Shown piece after piece: positions 51,444-60,748 of a stretch of 64,000 nt of DNA. Each line of letters opens with the position of its first letter. Position 1 is the first letter of the stretch. Origin of the DNA: Nonomuraea spiralis (lineage in GTDB: Bacteria; Actinomycetota; Actinomycetes; Streptosporangiales; Streptosporangiaceae); contig NZ_BMRC01000008.1 of NCBI RefSeq assembly GCF_014648435.1, positions 372,001 through 436,000 on the forward strand, given 5' to 3'. The notes below the pieces were generated by a model. That model ran no database searches. It saw nothing but the letters and a program-made list of their open reading frames with translations, and was not told where the DNA came from. Position numbers and translations under genes: made by a program.

Positions 51444-52718
51444 ATGAAACGCGGTCTGATCCTCATGGCCACCGCCGTGCTCGTCGCCGGGTGCGGCAAC
51501 AGCGGGCAGCCCGCCGGCTCCCAGCAGAGCCAGAAACCCGCCAAGGTGACGCTCGAATGGTGGCACCTGTCCACGGCCGAGCCGCTGAAGTCCCTGTGGG
51601 CGCAGCGGGCCAAGGACTTCGAGGCCGCGCACCCGAACGTCACCATCAAGGCGACCGTCCTGGAGAACGACGCCTACAAGGCCAAGCTCACCACCATCAC
51701 CCAGTCGGGCAAGGCGCCCGACGTCTTCGTGACCTGGGGCGGCGGCGTGCTCAAGCAGCAGATCGACGCCGGCCTGGTCAAGGACGTCTCCGGCGACGTC
51801 GCCCCGGTGCTGGACACGTTCACGCCGGCGGCGCTGAGCGCGTACCAGTTCGACGGGAAGACGTACGGGCTGCCCACGGACATCGGGCTGGTCGGCTTCT
51901 GGTACAACAAGCAGCTCTTCGCCAAGGCGGGCATCTCGGCACCGCCCGCCACCTGGGCGGAGTTCCTCGACGACGTCAAGAAGCTGAAGGCGTCCGGCGT
52001 CACCCCGATCGCGCTGGCGGGCAAGGAGAAGTGGCCGGGCCACTACTACTGGGCCTACCTCGCCATGCGCATCGCCGGGCTGCCCGCGCTCAAGCAGGCC
52101 GGCACGGACCACGACTTCACCAAACCCGACTTCGTGGCCGCCGGGCAGCAGGTCAAGGCGCTGGCCGACCTCCAGCCGTTCCAGAAGGGCTTCCTCGGAG
52201 CCGGGTACGGCACCCCTGACGGACAGGCGGCCACGGTCTCCAACGGCAAGGCCGCGATCGAGCTCATGGGCCAGTGGGCGCCCGCCGTACAGAAGGACGC
52301 GGGCAAGGGGCTCGGCGCCGACCTGGGCTTCTTCCCCTTCCCGGCCGTCGAGGGCGGCAAGGGCTCGACCGGCGACGCCTTCGGCGGCGGCAACGGCCTC
52401 TCGGTGGGCGCGGACGCGCCCCCGGAGGCCGTGGAGTTCGTGAAGTTCATGACGCAGATGGACCAGCACACCAAGGCCGTGGAGGCGGGCGGCGTGCTGC
52501 CGGTGCTGAAGGGCGAGGAGAGCGCGGTCAAGGACGCCAACCTCAAGCAGGTCGCGACCCTGCTGGCCGGCGCCTCCGGCTACCAGCTCTACCTGGACCA
52601 GGCGTATCCGCCGGCCGTCGGCCAGCAGGTCAACGACAGCGTGGCCGAGCTGATCGCCGGCACCAAGACGGCCGAGCAGGTCGGCCAGGACATCAGCGAA
52701 GTGGCCAAGAGCGAATGA
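51444..52718 (+). CDS. Sugar ABC transporter substrate-binding lipoprotein
   Basis: A 424-residue family-1 binding protein with lipobox LVAGC (Cys17) and a short linker. It has VTLEWWHLSTAEPLKSLWAQRAKDFEAAHPNV, DVFVTWGGGVLKQQIDAGLV and YGLPTDIGLVGFWYNKQLF, all typical of oligosaccharide-binding proteins such as xylobiose or gluco-oligosaccharide binders. It heads a four-gene operon ending in GH5. The stop overlaps the next ATG. Confidence 0.93.
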   Translation: MKRGLILMATAVLVAGCGNSGQPAGSQQSQKPAKVTLEWWHLSTAEPLKSLWAQRAKDFEAAHPNVTIKATVLENDAYKAKLTTITQSGKAPDVFVTWGGGVLKQQIDAGLVKDVSGDVAPVLDTFTPAALSAYQFDGKTYGLPTDIGLVGFWYNKQLFAKAGISAPPATWAEFLDDVKKLKASGVTPIALAGKEKWPGHYYWAYLAMRIAGLPALKQAGTDHDFTKPDFVAAGQQVKALADLQPFQKGFLGAGYGTPDGQAATVSNGKAAIELMGQWAPAVQKDAGKGLGADLGFFPFPAVEGGKGSTGDAFGGGNGLSVGADAPPEAVEFVKFMTQMDQHTKAVEAGGVLPVLKGEESAVKDANLKQVATLLAGASGYQLYLDQAYPPAVGQQVNDSVAELIAGTKTAEQVGQDISEVAKSE

Positions 52719-53674
52719 CGACCCTGACCCGAGGGCCGGAGGCGGTCACGCTTCCGGCCCCCGCGCGGGCCGGGCGGCGGCGCGGGCGCGCGGTGACGAT
52801 CGCGCTGTTCCTGCTGCCCGCGCTGGTCCTGTTCCTCCTGCTGGTGGTGAGCCCGATCCTGGTGGCGGTCTACGCCAGCGCGTTCAAGTGGAACGGCTTC
52901 GGCGGGCTGCCCACCGACTTCGTCGGCCTGGACAACTTCAGCAGGCTCTTCTCCTCCGCCATCTTCACCACCGACCTGTGGCACCTGGCGGTCCTGGTCC
53001 TGCTCTCGGTGGTGATCCAGCTCCCGTTCTCGCTGGCCGTCGCGATGCTGCTCAACCAGCGCATCCGGGGGCGGGCGGTGTACCGGCTGGTGTTCTTCGC
53101 GCCGTACGTGTTGTCCGAGGTGATCACGGGCGTGCTGTTCTCGCTGATCCTGTCGCCGGGCAGCGGGATGGCGAACCAGATCCTTTCGGTGTTCGGGCTG
53201 GAGTCGGAGTTCCTGGCCGATCCGGGCACCGTGATGCCCTCGCTCTTCCTGGTCATGACCTGGAAGTACTTCGGGTTCCACATGATGATCTACCTGGCCG
53301 GACGGCAGGGCATCCCGAACGAGCTGATCGAGGCCGCGCAGATCGACGGCGCGACGCCCTGGGAGACGTTCCGGTACGTCACGCTGCCGCTGCTCGGGCC
53401 GACGATCAGGATCAGCGTGTTCCTGTCGGTCATCTACACGATCCAGCTGTTCGACCTGGTCTGGATCCTCACCGGGGGCGGCCCGTCGCACTCCTCGGAG
53501 ACGATGGCCGTCACCATGATGGAGTTCGGCTTCAAGCGCTCCCAGGTGGGTTACGCCAACGCGATCAGCGTCGTGATGTTCGCGCTCAGTCTCGTCTTCG
53601 CCCTCGTCTACCAGCGCGTGGTGATGCGCCGGGACCTGGAGGGCGCGACCACGTCCATGGGAGGCCGCCGATGA
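52715..53674 (+). CDS. Sugar ABC transporter permease (MalF type)
   Basis: A 319-residue six-helix permease (ALFLLPALVLFLLLVVSPILVAVYAS) with EAA loop LIEAAQIDGATPWETFRYVTLPLLGP. The Arg-rich N-terminus is cytoplasmic. The start overlaps the binding-protein stop and the end overlaps the following permease. No ATPase is encoded in the operon. Confidence 0.93.
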   Translation: MTTLTRGPEAVTLPAPARAGRRRGRAVTIALFLLPALVLFLLLVVSPILVAVYASAFKWNGFGGLPTDFVGLDNFSRLFSSAIFTTDLWHLAVLVLLSVVIQLPFSLAVAMLLNQRIRGRAVYRLVFFAPYVLSEVITGVLFSLILSPGSGMANQILSVFGLESEFLADPGTVMPSLFLVMTWKYFGFHMMIYLAGRQGIPNELIEAAQIDGATPWETFRYVTLPLLGPTIRISVFLSVIYTIQLFDLVWILTGGGPSHSSETMAVTMMEFGFKRSQVGYANAISVVMFALSLVFALVYQRVVMRRDLEGATTSMGGRR

Positions 53675-54516
53675 ACCACGGGAGGCCGCCCGTACGGCGG
53701 CGCCGCCCCACCCTGCCCCTGCACGCGATCGCCTGGATCGTCGGCGCGTTCATCCTCGTCCCGATCGTGTACGCGCTGCTCGGCGGGTTCAAGAGCAACA
53801 GCCGGCTGTCGAGCGACCCGTTCGGCCTGCCCGACCCCTGGGTGGTCGCCAACTACACCGACGTGCTCGGGTCGGGGTCGTTCTGGCGGCAGGTGTGGAA
53901 CAGCACGTTCATCGCGGTCGCCACGACCGTGGTGATGGTCGGGTTGTCGGCGCTGGCGGCGTTCGTCTTCGCCCGATTCGCCTTCCGGGGCAGGGAGGTG
54001 CTGTTCACACTGTTCACGGCGGGGCTGATGTTCCCGTTCGCGGTGGCCATCCTGCCGATCTTCGTGTTGCTGCGCACGTTCGGGCTGCTGGACAACCCGC
54101 TCGGCGTCATCCTGACGCAGGCCGCGTTCGGGCTGCCGCTGACGATCATCATCCTGCGCGGCTTCTTCCGCGGCATCCCGGGCGAGATCGAGGAGGCCGC
54201 GATCATCGACGGCTGCTCGCCGTTCGGGTTCTTCTGGCGGATCCTGCTGCCGATGGCCCGCCCGGCGGTCGCGACGGTCTCCGTGCTGGCCATCGTGGGG
54301 AGCTGGAACAACTTCATGTTGCCGCTGGTGGTCTTCAGCGACGAGACGAGCTGGACGTTGCCGCTCGGCATCCAGCAGTTCCAGGGCCAGTACGCCGCCG
54401 ACACCGCACGCGTCCTCGCCTACCTGATCCTGGCCATGTTGCCGGCGCTCGGGTTCTACGCCATCGCTGAACGTCACCTGGTCGGTGGGCTCACCGCGGG
54501 TGCGACGAAAGGGTGA
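53671..54516 (+). CDS. Sugar ABC transporter permease (MalG type)
   Basis: A 281-residue permease with six helices (AIAWIVGAFILVPIVYALLGGFKSN) and EAA loop EIEEAAIIDGCSPFGFFWRILLPMARP. Start and stop overlap neighbours by 4 bases, so it is translationally coupled both ways. It acts with the MalF-type partner. Confidence 0.93.
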   Translation: MNHGRPPVRRRRPTLPLHAIAWIVGAFILVPIVYALLGGFKSNSRLSSDPFGLPDPWVVANYTDVLGSGSFWRQVWNSTFIAVATTVVMVGLSALAAFVFARFAFRGREVLFTLFTAGLMFPFAVAILPIFVLLRTFGLLDNPLGVILTQAAFGLPLTIIILRGFFRGIPGEIEEAAIIDGCSPFGFFWRILLPMARPAVATVSVLAIVGSWNNFMLPLVVFSDETSWTLPLGIQQFQGQYAADTARVLAYLILAMLPALGFYAIAERHLVGGLTAGATKG

Positions 54517-55886
54517 ACATGCTCCGAGTGTCCGGAAGCTCGCTCCGCACCTCCGACGGCACCCCGGTACGGCTCAGGGGGGTGGGTCTCGGGGGCTGGA
54601 TGAACATGGAGAACTTCATCACCGGCCATCCCGCCGACGAGACCTCGATGCGCGCGGCCGTCCGCGGCGTGCTGGGCGAGCAGCGTGCCGAGCTCTTCTT
54701 CGACCGGCTGCTCACCTCGTTCTTCACCGAGGACGACGCCGCCCTGCTGGCCGGGCTGGGCATGAACTGCGTGCGCATCCCGGTCAACTACCACCACTGG
54801 GAGTCCGACGACCGGCCCATGGAGCTCGACCCCAGGGGCTTCCGGCACCTCGACCGGGTCATCGGCCTGCTGGGCGAGCGCGGCCTGTACAGCGTGATCG
54901 ACCTGCACGCCCTGCCCGGCTCCCAGAACCAGCACTGGCACAGCGACAACCCCACACACGTGGCGGCGCTCTGGCAACACCGCCACTTCCAGGACCGGGC
55001 CGTGCACCTGTGGGAGGCGCTGGCCGACCACTACCGCGGGCATCCCTGGGTGGCCGGGTACAACCCGGTGAACGAGCCGGGCGACGTCTCGGGCAAGGTG
55101 GTCGGCCCGTTCTACGACCGGCTGGTGAAGGCCGTACGGGCCGCCGACCCCGACCACGTCCTGTTCCTGGACGGAAACACCTACGCCACCGATTTCTCGA
55201 TATTTCGGGAGATGTACGAGAACACGGTGTTCGTCATGCACGACTACGCGCTGGCCGGGTTCGCCCATGGTGGCCCGTACCCGGGGTTCACCAGGGGTGA
55301 GTGGTGTGACCGGGGCCAGTTGGAGGAGGCCTTCGCCAAACGTTCGCGGTTCCAGCGGGAGACCGGCACGCCGCTGTGGGTGGGCGAGTTCGGGCCCGTC
55401 TACACCGGCGACCCGGAGCGGGACGCCCAGCGCTACCGGATCCTGCGCGACCAACTCGACATCTACGACGGCCACGGCGCGGGCTGGTCGCTCTGGACGT
55501 ACAAGGACGTGGGGTTGCAGGGGCTGGTGCACGCGTCGGGGGCGTACGTGCGCAGGTTCGGCGCGTTCATCGACAAGAAGCGGCGGCTCGGCGCGGACCG
55601 GTGGGGCTCGACCATGGAGGAGTACGCCGACGTGCTCGGCCCGCTGCACCGGCTGGTCGAGACCGAGTTCCCGGGATGGGAGCCGTACCCGTGGGGCGCG
55701 CGCTACCAGACCGACGACCTGATCAGGCACATCCTCATCGCCCAGGCCCTGCTGCCCGAGTACGCCGAGTTGTTCAGGGGCCTCGGCGACGACGACCTGC
55801 TCGCCCTGGCCGACTCGTTCGCGCTGGAGCAGTGCGTACGACGGGAGCCGCTGCTCGACCTGCTGGCCGACAATCTCAAGAGGTGA
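54513..55886 (+). CDS. GH5 glycosidase (cellulase/exo-beta-glucanase superfamily), intracellular
   Basis: A 457-residue glycoside hydrolase family 5 enzyme. It has the N-terminal LRGVGLGGWMNMENF, MNCVRIPVNYHHWE, acid/base Glu188 in NPVNEPGD, HDYALAGFAHGG, and nucleophile Glu292 in WVGEFGP. The C-terminus continues about 100 residues beyond the barrel core (MEEYADVLGPLHRLVETEF). No signal peptide, so it hydrolyses imported oligosaccharides. GTG at 54513 overlaps the permease stop; the ATG at 54519 is an alternative. Beta-1,3- or 1,4-glucosides are likely substrates. Confidence 0.92.
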   Translation: MNMLRVSGSSLRTSDGTPVRLRGVGLGGWMNMENFITGHPADETSMRAAVRGVLGEQRAELFFDRLLTSFFTEDDAALLAGLGMNCVRIPVNYHHWESDDRPMELDPRGFRHLDRVIGLLGERGLYSVIDLHALPGSQNQHWHSDNPTHVAALWQHRHFQDRAVHLWEALADHYRGHPWVAGYNPVNEPGDVSGKVVGPFYDRLVKAVRAADPDHVLFLDGNTYATDFSIFREMYENTVFVMHDYALAGFAHGGPYPGFTRGEWCDRGQLEEAFAKRSRFQRETGTPLWVGEFGPVYTGDPERDAQRYRILRDQLDIYDGHGAGWSLWTYKDVGLQGLVHASGAYVRRFGAFIDKKRRLGADRWGSTMEEYADVLGPLHRLVETEFPGWEPYPWGARYQTDDLIRHILIAQALLPEYAELFRGLGDDDLLALADSFALEQCVRREPLLDLLADNLKR

Positions 55887-55974
55887 CAAACCACTCAACC
55901 AGTCGGGTGCGTCACACCACCGGGCAAACTATCGCCATCACCGCTTGCACTAGGTATGCTTCGGCTGCCCTAAT

Positions 55975-55993
55975 TTAGGTAAGCCTTTCCTCA
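55975..55993. promoter_or_regulatory. Iron box (IdeR/DmdR-type) upstream of efeUOB
   Basis: TTAGGTAAGCCTTTCCTCA matches the actinobacterial iron-repressor box (TTAGGTTAGSCTAACCTAA-like) in most positions. It lies 17 bases before the efeU start, where an Fe(II)-loaded repressor would block initiation. Confidence 0.8.
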
Positions 55994-56009
55994 GCGAGCG
56001 GGAGTGACG

Positions 56010-56843
56010 GTGTTCGCCAGCTACCTCATCGGACTGCGCGAAGGACTGGAGGCGACACTCGTCGTCTCCGTCCTCATCGCCTTCCTCGTCAAGAGCGACA
56101 GGAAGGACAGGCTGCCCCAGGTCTGGACGGGAGTGGCCGCGGCGGTCGCGCTCTCCGTGGGCTTCGGCGCGCTGCTGACCTTCACCGCCGCCAATCTCGG
56201 GCACACCGGGCAGGAGCTGTTCGACGCGATCACCTCGCTGCTCGCCGTCGCGTTCGTCACCTGGATGATCTTCTGGATGCGGCGCACCGCCCGCGCGCTC
56301 TCCGGCGAGCTGCGGGGCAAGCTCACCGACGCGCTCCAGATGGGCTCGCTCGCGGTGGTCGTGATGGCCTTCCTGGCCGTGGCCCGCGAGGGGCTGGAGA
56401 CGGCGCTGCTGTTCTTCGCCGCCGTCCAGGGCGCGACCGCCACCGCCGATCCGCTGATCGGCATCGCGCTCGGCCTGCTCACGTCCGTGCTGATCGGCTG
56501 GGGCCTGTACAAGAGCGCGCTGAAGATCAACCTCACCAAGTTCTTCACCTGGACGGGCCTGCTCCTGATCCTGGTGGCCGCCGGCATCTTCAAGTACGGC
56601 GTGCACGACCTCCAGGAGGCCAACCTCCTGCCCGGTCTGAGCACCTACGCCTTCGACATCAGCGCGATCCTGCCCGCCGATTCCTGGTACGGCGCACTGC
56701 TTTCCGGCATGCTCAACATCACACCGCAGCCGAGCGTCGTCGAGGCCGTGGCCTGGTTCGTCTACCTCGCGCCGACTCTCGTCCTCTTCCTGCTGCCCCA
56801 ACGGGTGAAGACCACGCCCGCCTCCACCGCACCCGCGGCCTGA
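56010..56843 (+). CDS. efeU: Ferrous/ferric iron permease EfeU
   Basis: A 277-residue seven-helix iron permease of the FTR1/EfeU family. It has two REGLE iron-binding motifs, residues 10-14 (GLREGLEA) and 126-130 (AREGLET), both intact. The GTG at 56010 gives the usual MFASYLIGLREGLEA start with GGGAG 5 bases before it; a GTG two codons upstream (56004) is possible. It forms an operon with efeO and efeB and an iron box in front, the standard iron-import system under acidic or low-iron conditions. Confidence 0.95.
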   Translation: MFASYLIGLREGLEATLVVSVLIAFLVKSDRKDRLPQVWTGVAAAVALSVGFGALLTFTAANLGHTGQELFDAITSLLAVAFVTWMIFWMRRTARALSGELRGKLTDALQMGSLAVVVMAFLAVAREGLETALLFFAAVQGATATADPLIGIALGLLTSVLIGWGLYKSALKINLTKFFTWTGLLLILVAAGIFKYGVHDLQEANLLPGLSTYAFDISAILPADSWYGALLSGMLNITPQPSVVEAVAWFVYLAPTLVLFLLPQRVKTTPASTAPAA

Positions 56844-56854
56844 ACAGGAGCATC

Positions 56855-57994
56855 ATGCGTACCGCCATCAGCCTGTCCTTCGGCGCGCTCGCCCTCGCGA
56901 GCCTGACCGCGTGCGGCGCGGGCACCACCGCAGGAGAGGCGTCCAAGGGGGCCGCCGCCGCGCCCGGCAAGATCACCGTGGCCGCGTCGGACACCGAGTG
57001 CAAGGTCGCGACCGCCGAGATCGCCGCAGGCACGAGCACGTTCACGATCACCAACGGCGGGTCGAAGGTGACCGAGTTCTACGTGTACGCCCCCGGTGAC
57101 CGGGTCATGGCCGAGGTCGAGAACATCGTGCCCGGCCTGACCAGGGAGCTGGTCGCCGAGCTGCCTGCCGGCGCGTACGAGGCGGTATGCAAGCCCGGCA
57201 TGGTCGGCAAGGGCATCCGTAACGCTCTGAAGGTGACCGGCGAGCACAAGGCACTCAACTCCGACGCCCAGCTCGCGGACGCGGTCGCCAGCTACAAGCG
57301 CTACATCAAGTCGCAGAGCGACACGCTGCTGGTCAAGACCCAGGAGTTCGTGGACGCCGTCAAGGGCGGCCAGATCGACAAGGCCAAGGAGCTGTACCCG
57401 GTCTCGCGGACGTACTGGGAGCGCATCGAGCCGGTCGCCGAGATCTTCGGCGACCTCGACCCGGCCATCGACGCCCGCGAGGCCGACCTCGCCGACGGCG
57501 AGGAGTGGACCGGTTTCCACCGGATCGAGAAGGATCTGTGGATCAAGAAGGACATCAGCAAGGACGGCCCGGTCGCCGACAAGCTGATCGCCGACGTCAA
57601 GACGATCGTCCAGAAGTCCAACGCCGCCGAGCTGACCCCGCTCAACCTGGCCAACGGCGCCAAGGAGCTGCTCGACGAGGTGGCCTCCGGGAAGATCACC
57701 GGCGAGGAGGACATCTGGTCGCACACCGACCTGTGGGACTTCGACGCCAACCTCCAGGGCTCCAAGGCCGCCGTGCAGGCCCTGCGCCCGGTGCTGGAGG
57801 AGCGCGCTCCCGACCTGGTCAAGACGCTGGACGAGAAGTTCGCCGCGGCCGAGTCCGCGCTGGGCGCGCACCAGAAGGGCGACGGCTGGAAGCTGCACGA
57901 CGAGCTGTCCAAGGCCGAGCTGAAGGCGCTGTCCGACGCGATCAACGCGCTGGCCGAGCCGATCAGCAAGATCGCACCGGTCATCGCCAAGTAG
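56855..57994 (+). CDS. efeO: Iron-uptake lipoprotein EfeO (cupredoxin plus M75 domain)
   Basis: A 379-residue extracytoplasmic protein with a lipobox SLTAC (Cys20). The N-terminal cupredoxin-like domain spans about 40-130 (KITVAASDTECKVATAEIAAG, TFTITNGGSKVTEFYVY). The C-terminal M75 peptidase-like domain (150-379) carries the iron-binding HxxE motif in WTGFHRIEKDL and the conserved YWERIEPVAEIFGDLDP. It would hand iron to EfeU. AACAGGAG precedes the ATG by a few bases. Confidence 0.95.
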   Translation: MRTAISLSFGALALASLTACGAGTTAGEASKGAAAAPGKITVAASDTECKVATAEIAAGTSTFTITNGGSKVTEFYVYAPGDRVMAEVENIVPGLTRELVAELPAGAYEAVCKPGMVGKGIRNALKVTGEHKALNSDAQLADAVASYKRYIKSQSDTLLVKTQEFVDAVKGGQIDKAKELYPVSRTYWERIEPVAEIFGDLDPAIDAREADLADGEEWTGFHRIEKDLWIKKDISKDGPVADKLIADVKTIVQKSNAAELTPLNLANGAKELLDEVASGKITGEEDIWSHTDLWDFDANLQGSKAAVQALRPVLEERAPDLVKTLDEKFAAAESALGAHQKGDGWKLHDELSKAELKALSDAINALAEPISKIAPVIAK

Positions 57995-58020
57995 CGGCCA
58001 GATAGCGGGAGGTGGGGGCG

Positions 58021-59283
58021 ATGTCGCAGGCAGGCGGGCGGATGAGCCGCCGCAAGCTGTTCGGGCTCGGGGCCGCGGGGGCGGCCGTGATCGGGGCGGG
58101 GGCGGTGACGACCAGGTCGCTGCTTGAGGAGCCGCCGGTCGCGCACGCGGCCTCGACGTCCGACCCGTACCCGTTTTACGGCGGGCATCAGGCGGGCGTC
58201 GTCACGCCGGCGCAGGATCGGCTGCACTTCGTGGCCTTCGACGTCATCACCGACAAGAAGGCCGAACTGGTCGACCTGCTCCAGGAGTGGACCGCCGCGG
58301 CGGCCCGGCTGACGCAGGGCAAGGAGGCCGGGGCGTTCGGCGCGGTCGGCGGGGCCGCCGAGGCCGCGCCCGACGACACGGGCGAGGCGCTCGGGCTGCC
58401 CGCCTCGGGGCTCACGCTGACGATCGGGTTCGGCCCGTCGCTGTTCGACGACCGGTTCGGCCTGGCCGGCAAACGCCCGGCCCCCCTCGCCGACCTGCCG
58501 AAGTTCCCGGGTGAGCAGTTGATCCCGGAGATCTCGGGCGGGGACATCTGCGTGCAGGCCTGCGCCCACGACCCCCAGGTCGCCGTGCACGCCATCCGCA
58601 ACCTGGCCAGGATCGGGTTCGGCAAGGTCTCCGTACGCTGGTCGCAGCTCGGCTTCGGCCGTACGTCCTCCACGTCCCGCGCCCAGGCCACCCCGCGCAA
58701 CCTGCTGGGCTTCAAGGACGGCACCAACAACATGAAGCTGGAGGACGCCGACCTGCTGCGCGACCACCTGTGGGCGGCCGGCGCGGACGGCACCGCCTGG
58801 ATGGCGGGCGGCACGTACATGGTCACCAGGAAGATCCGCATGACGATCGAGACCTGGGACCGCGCCTCGCTCGCCGAGCAGGAGCAGATCTTCGGCAGGG
58901 ACAAGGGCGAGGGCGCGCCGCTGGGCAGGAAGGCCGAGTTCGACGCGGTGGACTTCGCCGCCAAGGGCCCCGACGGCCAGCCGATGATCAAGGACGACTC
59001 GCACGTCAAGCTGGCGCACCCGAGCAACAACGGCAACGCCCACCTGCTGCGCCGCGGCTACAACTTCGTGGACGGCTCCGACGGGCTCGGCCGCCTGGAC
59101 GCCGGGCTGTTCTTCATCGCCTACCAGCGCGACCCGCGCAAGCAGTTCGTGCCCGTCCAGATGAACCTGGCCAGGCACGACGCGCTCAACGAGTACATCA
59201 AGCACGTCTCCAGCGGCCTGTTCGCCTGCCCGCCCGGCGTCCAGGACGCCGGCGACTACTGGGGCCGCACCCTGTTCGCCTGA
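58021..59283 (+). CDS. efeB: Tat-exported deferrochelatase/DyP peroxidase EfeB
   Basis: A 420-residue haem peroxidase of the EfeB/DyP class. The Tat signal is MSRRKLFGLGAAGAAVIGAG. The mature protein contains GHQAGVVTPAQDRLHFVAFDV, the catalytic Asp/Arg motif GFKDGTNNM, and the proximal His region in VKLAHPSNN, followed by LLRRGYNFVDG and GLFFIAYQRDPRKQFV. It oxidises Fe(II) or releases iron from haem for EfeUO. ATG at 58021 has GGAGG 8 bases upstream. Confidence 0.95.
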   Translation: MSQAGGRMSRRKLFGLGAAGAAVIGAGAVTTRSLLEEPPVAHAASTSDPYPFYGGHQAGVVTPAQDRLHFVAFDVITDKKAELVDLLQEWTAAAARLTQGKEAGAFGAVGGAAEAAPDDTGEALGLPASGLTLTIGFGPSLFDDRFGLAGKRPAPLADLPKFPGEQLIPEISGGDICVQACAHDPQVAVHAIRNLARIGFGKVSVRWSQLGFGRTSSTSRAQATPRNLLGFKDGTNNMKLEDADLLRDHLWAAGADGTAWMAGGTYMVTRKIRMTIETWDRASLAEQEQIFGRDKGEGAPLGRKAEFDAVDFAAKGPDGQPMIKDDSHVKLAHPSNNGNAHLLRRGYNFVDGSDGLGRLDAGLFFIAYQRDPRKQFVPVQMNLARHDALNEYIKHVSSGLFACPPGVQDAGDYWGRTLFA

Positions 59284-59307
59284 CCCCGCCCTCCGGCGCC
59301 CCCGCCG

Positions 59308-59838
59308 TCAGCGGTGGCGGGCGCGGGAGGCCTGGGCGTGGGCGCGGTTGGCGCAGCGGGTCGAGCAGAACTGGCGTTTGCCCGGCCGGCTCCGGTCGAC
59401 GAAGGCGTCGGTGCACGGCGTGGCCGCGCACTGGCGCAGCCGTTCCCAGTCACCGGACGCGGCGAGCTCCAGCAGCTCGGCGACGGCCCGTACGGCGAGC
59501 CGCCCCGCCGCCGTCGCCCCCTCCGGCGCGACCAGCCGCAGCCGGGGCACGCCGCCGGCCTCCTCCACCGCCGCCCGTACCGGCAATCCGGCCACCCACT
59601 CGGCCAGCACCCGCGCCCGGCCGGCCGGCTCCGCCGCGAGCACGCCGCGCAGCCGCCCCCGCACCTCCCGCACCGCGGGCAGGTCCTCCTCCTCCACGCC
59701 GCGCGGGTCCTCGTCCAGCTCCCGGAAGAAGCGGCGGAGCTCCGTCACGTCGGGCAGCCGTTCGGGCTCGTCCAGGTACTCGTCCCACGTATTGGCCAGG
59801 TCGACGGCCACGAGACCTGTCTCGGTGAACTGGCGCAT
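59308..59838 (-). CDS. CGNR zinc-finger transcriptional regulator
   Basis: A 176-residue regulator with the N-terminal ABATE-like stress domain (VAVDLANTWDEYLDEPERLPD) and the C-terminal zinc finger LRQCAATPCTDAFVDRSRPGKRQFCSTRCANRAHAQ, where CANR replaces CGNR. Typically an autoregulated or stress-responsive DNA-binding protein. It is divergent from the arginase-family gene by 28 bases, so the two may share control. Confidence 0.9.
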   Translation of the reverse strand: MRQFTETGLVAVDLANTWDEYLDEPERLPDVTELRRFFRELDEDPRGVEEEDLPAVREVRGRLRGVLAAEPAGRARVLAEWVAGLPVRAAVEEAGGVPRLRLVAPEGATAAGRLAVRAVAELLELAASGDWERLRQCAATPCTDAFVDRSRPGKRQFCSTRCANRAHAQASRARHR

Positions 59839-59866
59839 CCCTCACCCTCCTGCTACTGTCACGACT

Positions 59867-60748
59867 ATGAGCACTATAACCCCTGACAGAAACCTGACCA
59901 TCCTCGACGCGCCCTCCAACCTCGGACTGCGCCCACCGGCTGAGGATGTCATCCCCGGCTGCTACAAGGCACCATGGGCGCTGCGCGACAACGGCCTGGT
60001 CGCCCGCCTCGGCGCGGCCGACGCCGGCACGCTCGTCCCGCCCCGCTACGTGGCCACCTGGAAGCCCGGCGACGGCGTGCGCAACGGCCGGGCCATCGCC
60101 GACTACACCCGGAGGCTGGCCGCCCGCGTGGCCGGGATCAGGGAGTCCGGCGGCTTCCCCGTCCTGCTCGGCGGCGACTGCTCGATCCTGCTCGGCCCGG
60201 CCCTCGCGCTGCGCAGGACGGGCCGCTACGGCGTGGCCTACCTCGACGCCCACACCGACTTCCGCCACCTCGGCAACTCGCCGCACGTCGGCGCGGCGGC
60301 CGGTGAGGACCTGGCCCTGGTGACCGGCCGCGGCGACGACTACCTGACCGACATCGACGGCCTGCGCCCGTACGTCAGGGACGAGGACGTCATCGTGCTC
60401 GGTGTCCGGGACGACGAGGACGTCCAGGAGCTCGCCGCCGACGACATCGCCTACGTCGCCGGGAACGACATCCCGCTGGAGGCCGCGGAGCGGGTGCTCG
60501 TACGCGACGACCTCGACGGGTTCTGGATCCACGTGGACGCCGACGTGCTCGACCCGTCCGTGGTGTCGGCCGTCGACTCGCCCTCCCCCGGCGGCCTGAC
60601 CGGCGACCAGCTCGCCGACCTGGTCCGCGGGCTGGTCGCGCTGCCCGGAGCGGCCGGGATCCAGGTCACGATCCTCGACCCCGACCTCGACGAGGACGGC
60701 AGCCAGGCGGCGACCCTGACCGACATCCTCGTCTCAGCCCTGACCTGA
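59867..60748 (+). CDS. Arginase/agmatinase-family protein with altered metal site
   Basis: A 293-residue ureohydrolase-fold protein. The metal motifs are LGGDCS, DAHTDF and HVDADVLDPS. In arginases and agmatinases the first reads GGDHS; here the His ligand of the binuclear manganese site is Cys. The N-terminal LDAPSNLGLRPP and long PRYVATWKPGDGVRNG loop also match the arginase-family subgroup known for unassigned substrates. It may hydrolyse a guanidino or formimino compound or bind a different metal. Convergent with the deazaflavin reductase gene, overlapping it by 15 bases. Confidence 0.85.
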   Translation: MSTITPDRNLTILDAPSNLGLRPPAEDVIPGCYKAPWALRDNGLVARLGAADAGTLVPPRYVATWKPGDGVRNGRAIADYTRRLAARVAGIRESGGFPVLLGGDCSILLGPALALRRTGRYGVAYLDAHTDFRHLGNSPHVGAAAGEDLALVTGRGDDYLTDIDGLRPYVRDEDVIVLGVRDDEDVQELAADDIAYVAGNDIPLEAAERVLVRDDLDGFWIHVDADVLDPSVVSAVDSPSPGGLTGDQLADLVRGLVALPGAAGIQVTILDPDLDEDGSQAATLTDILVSALT

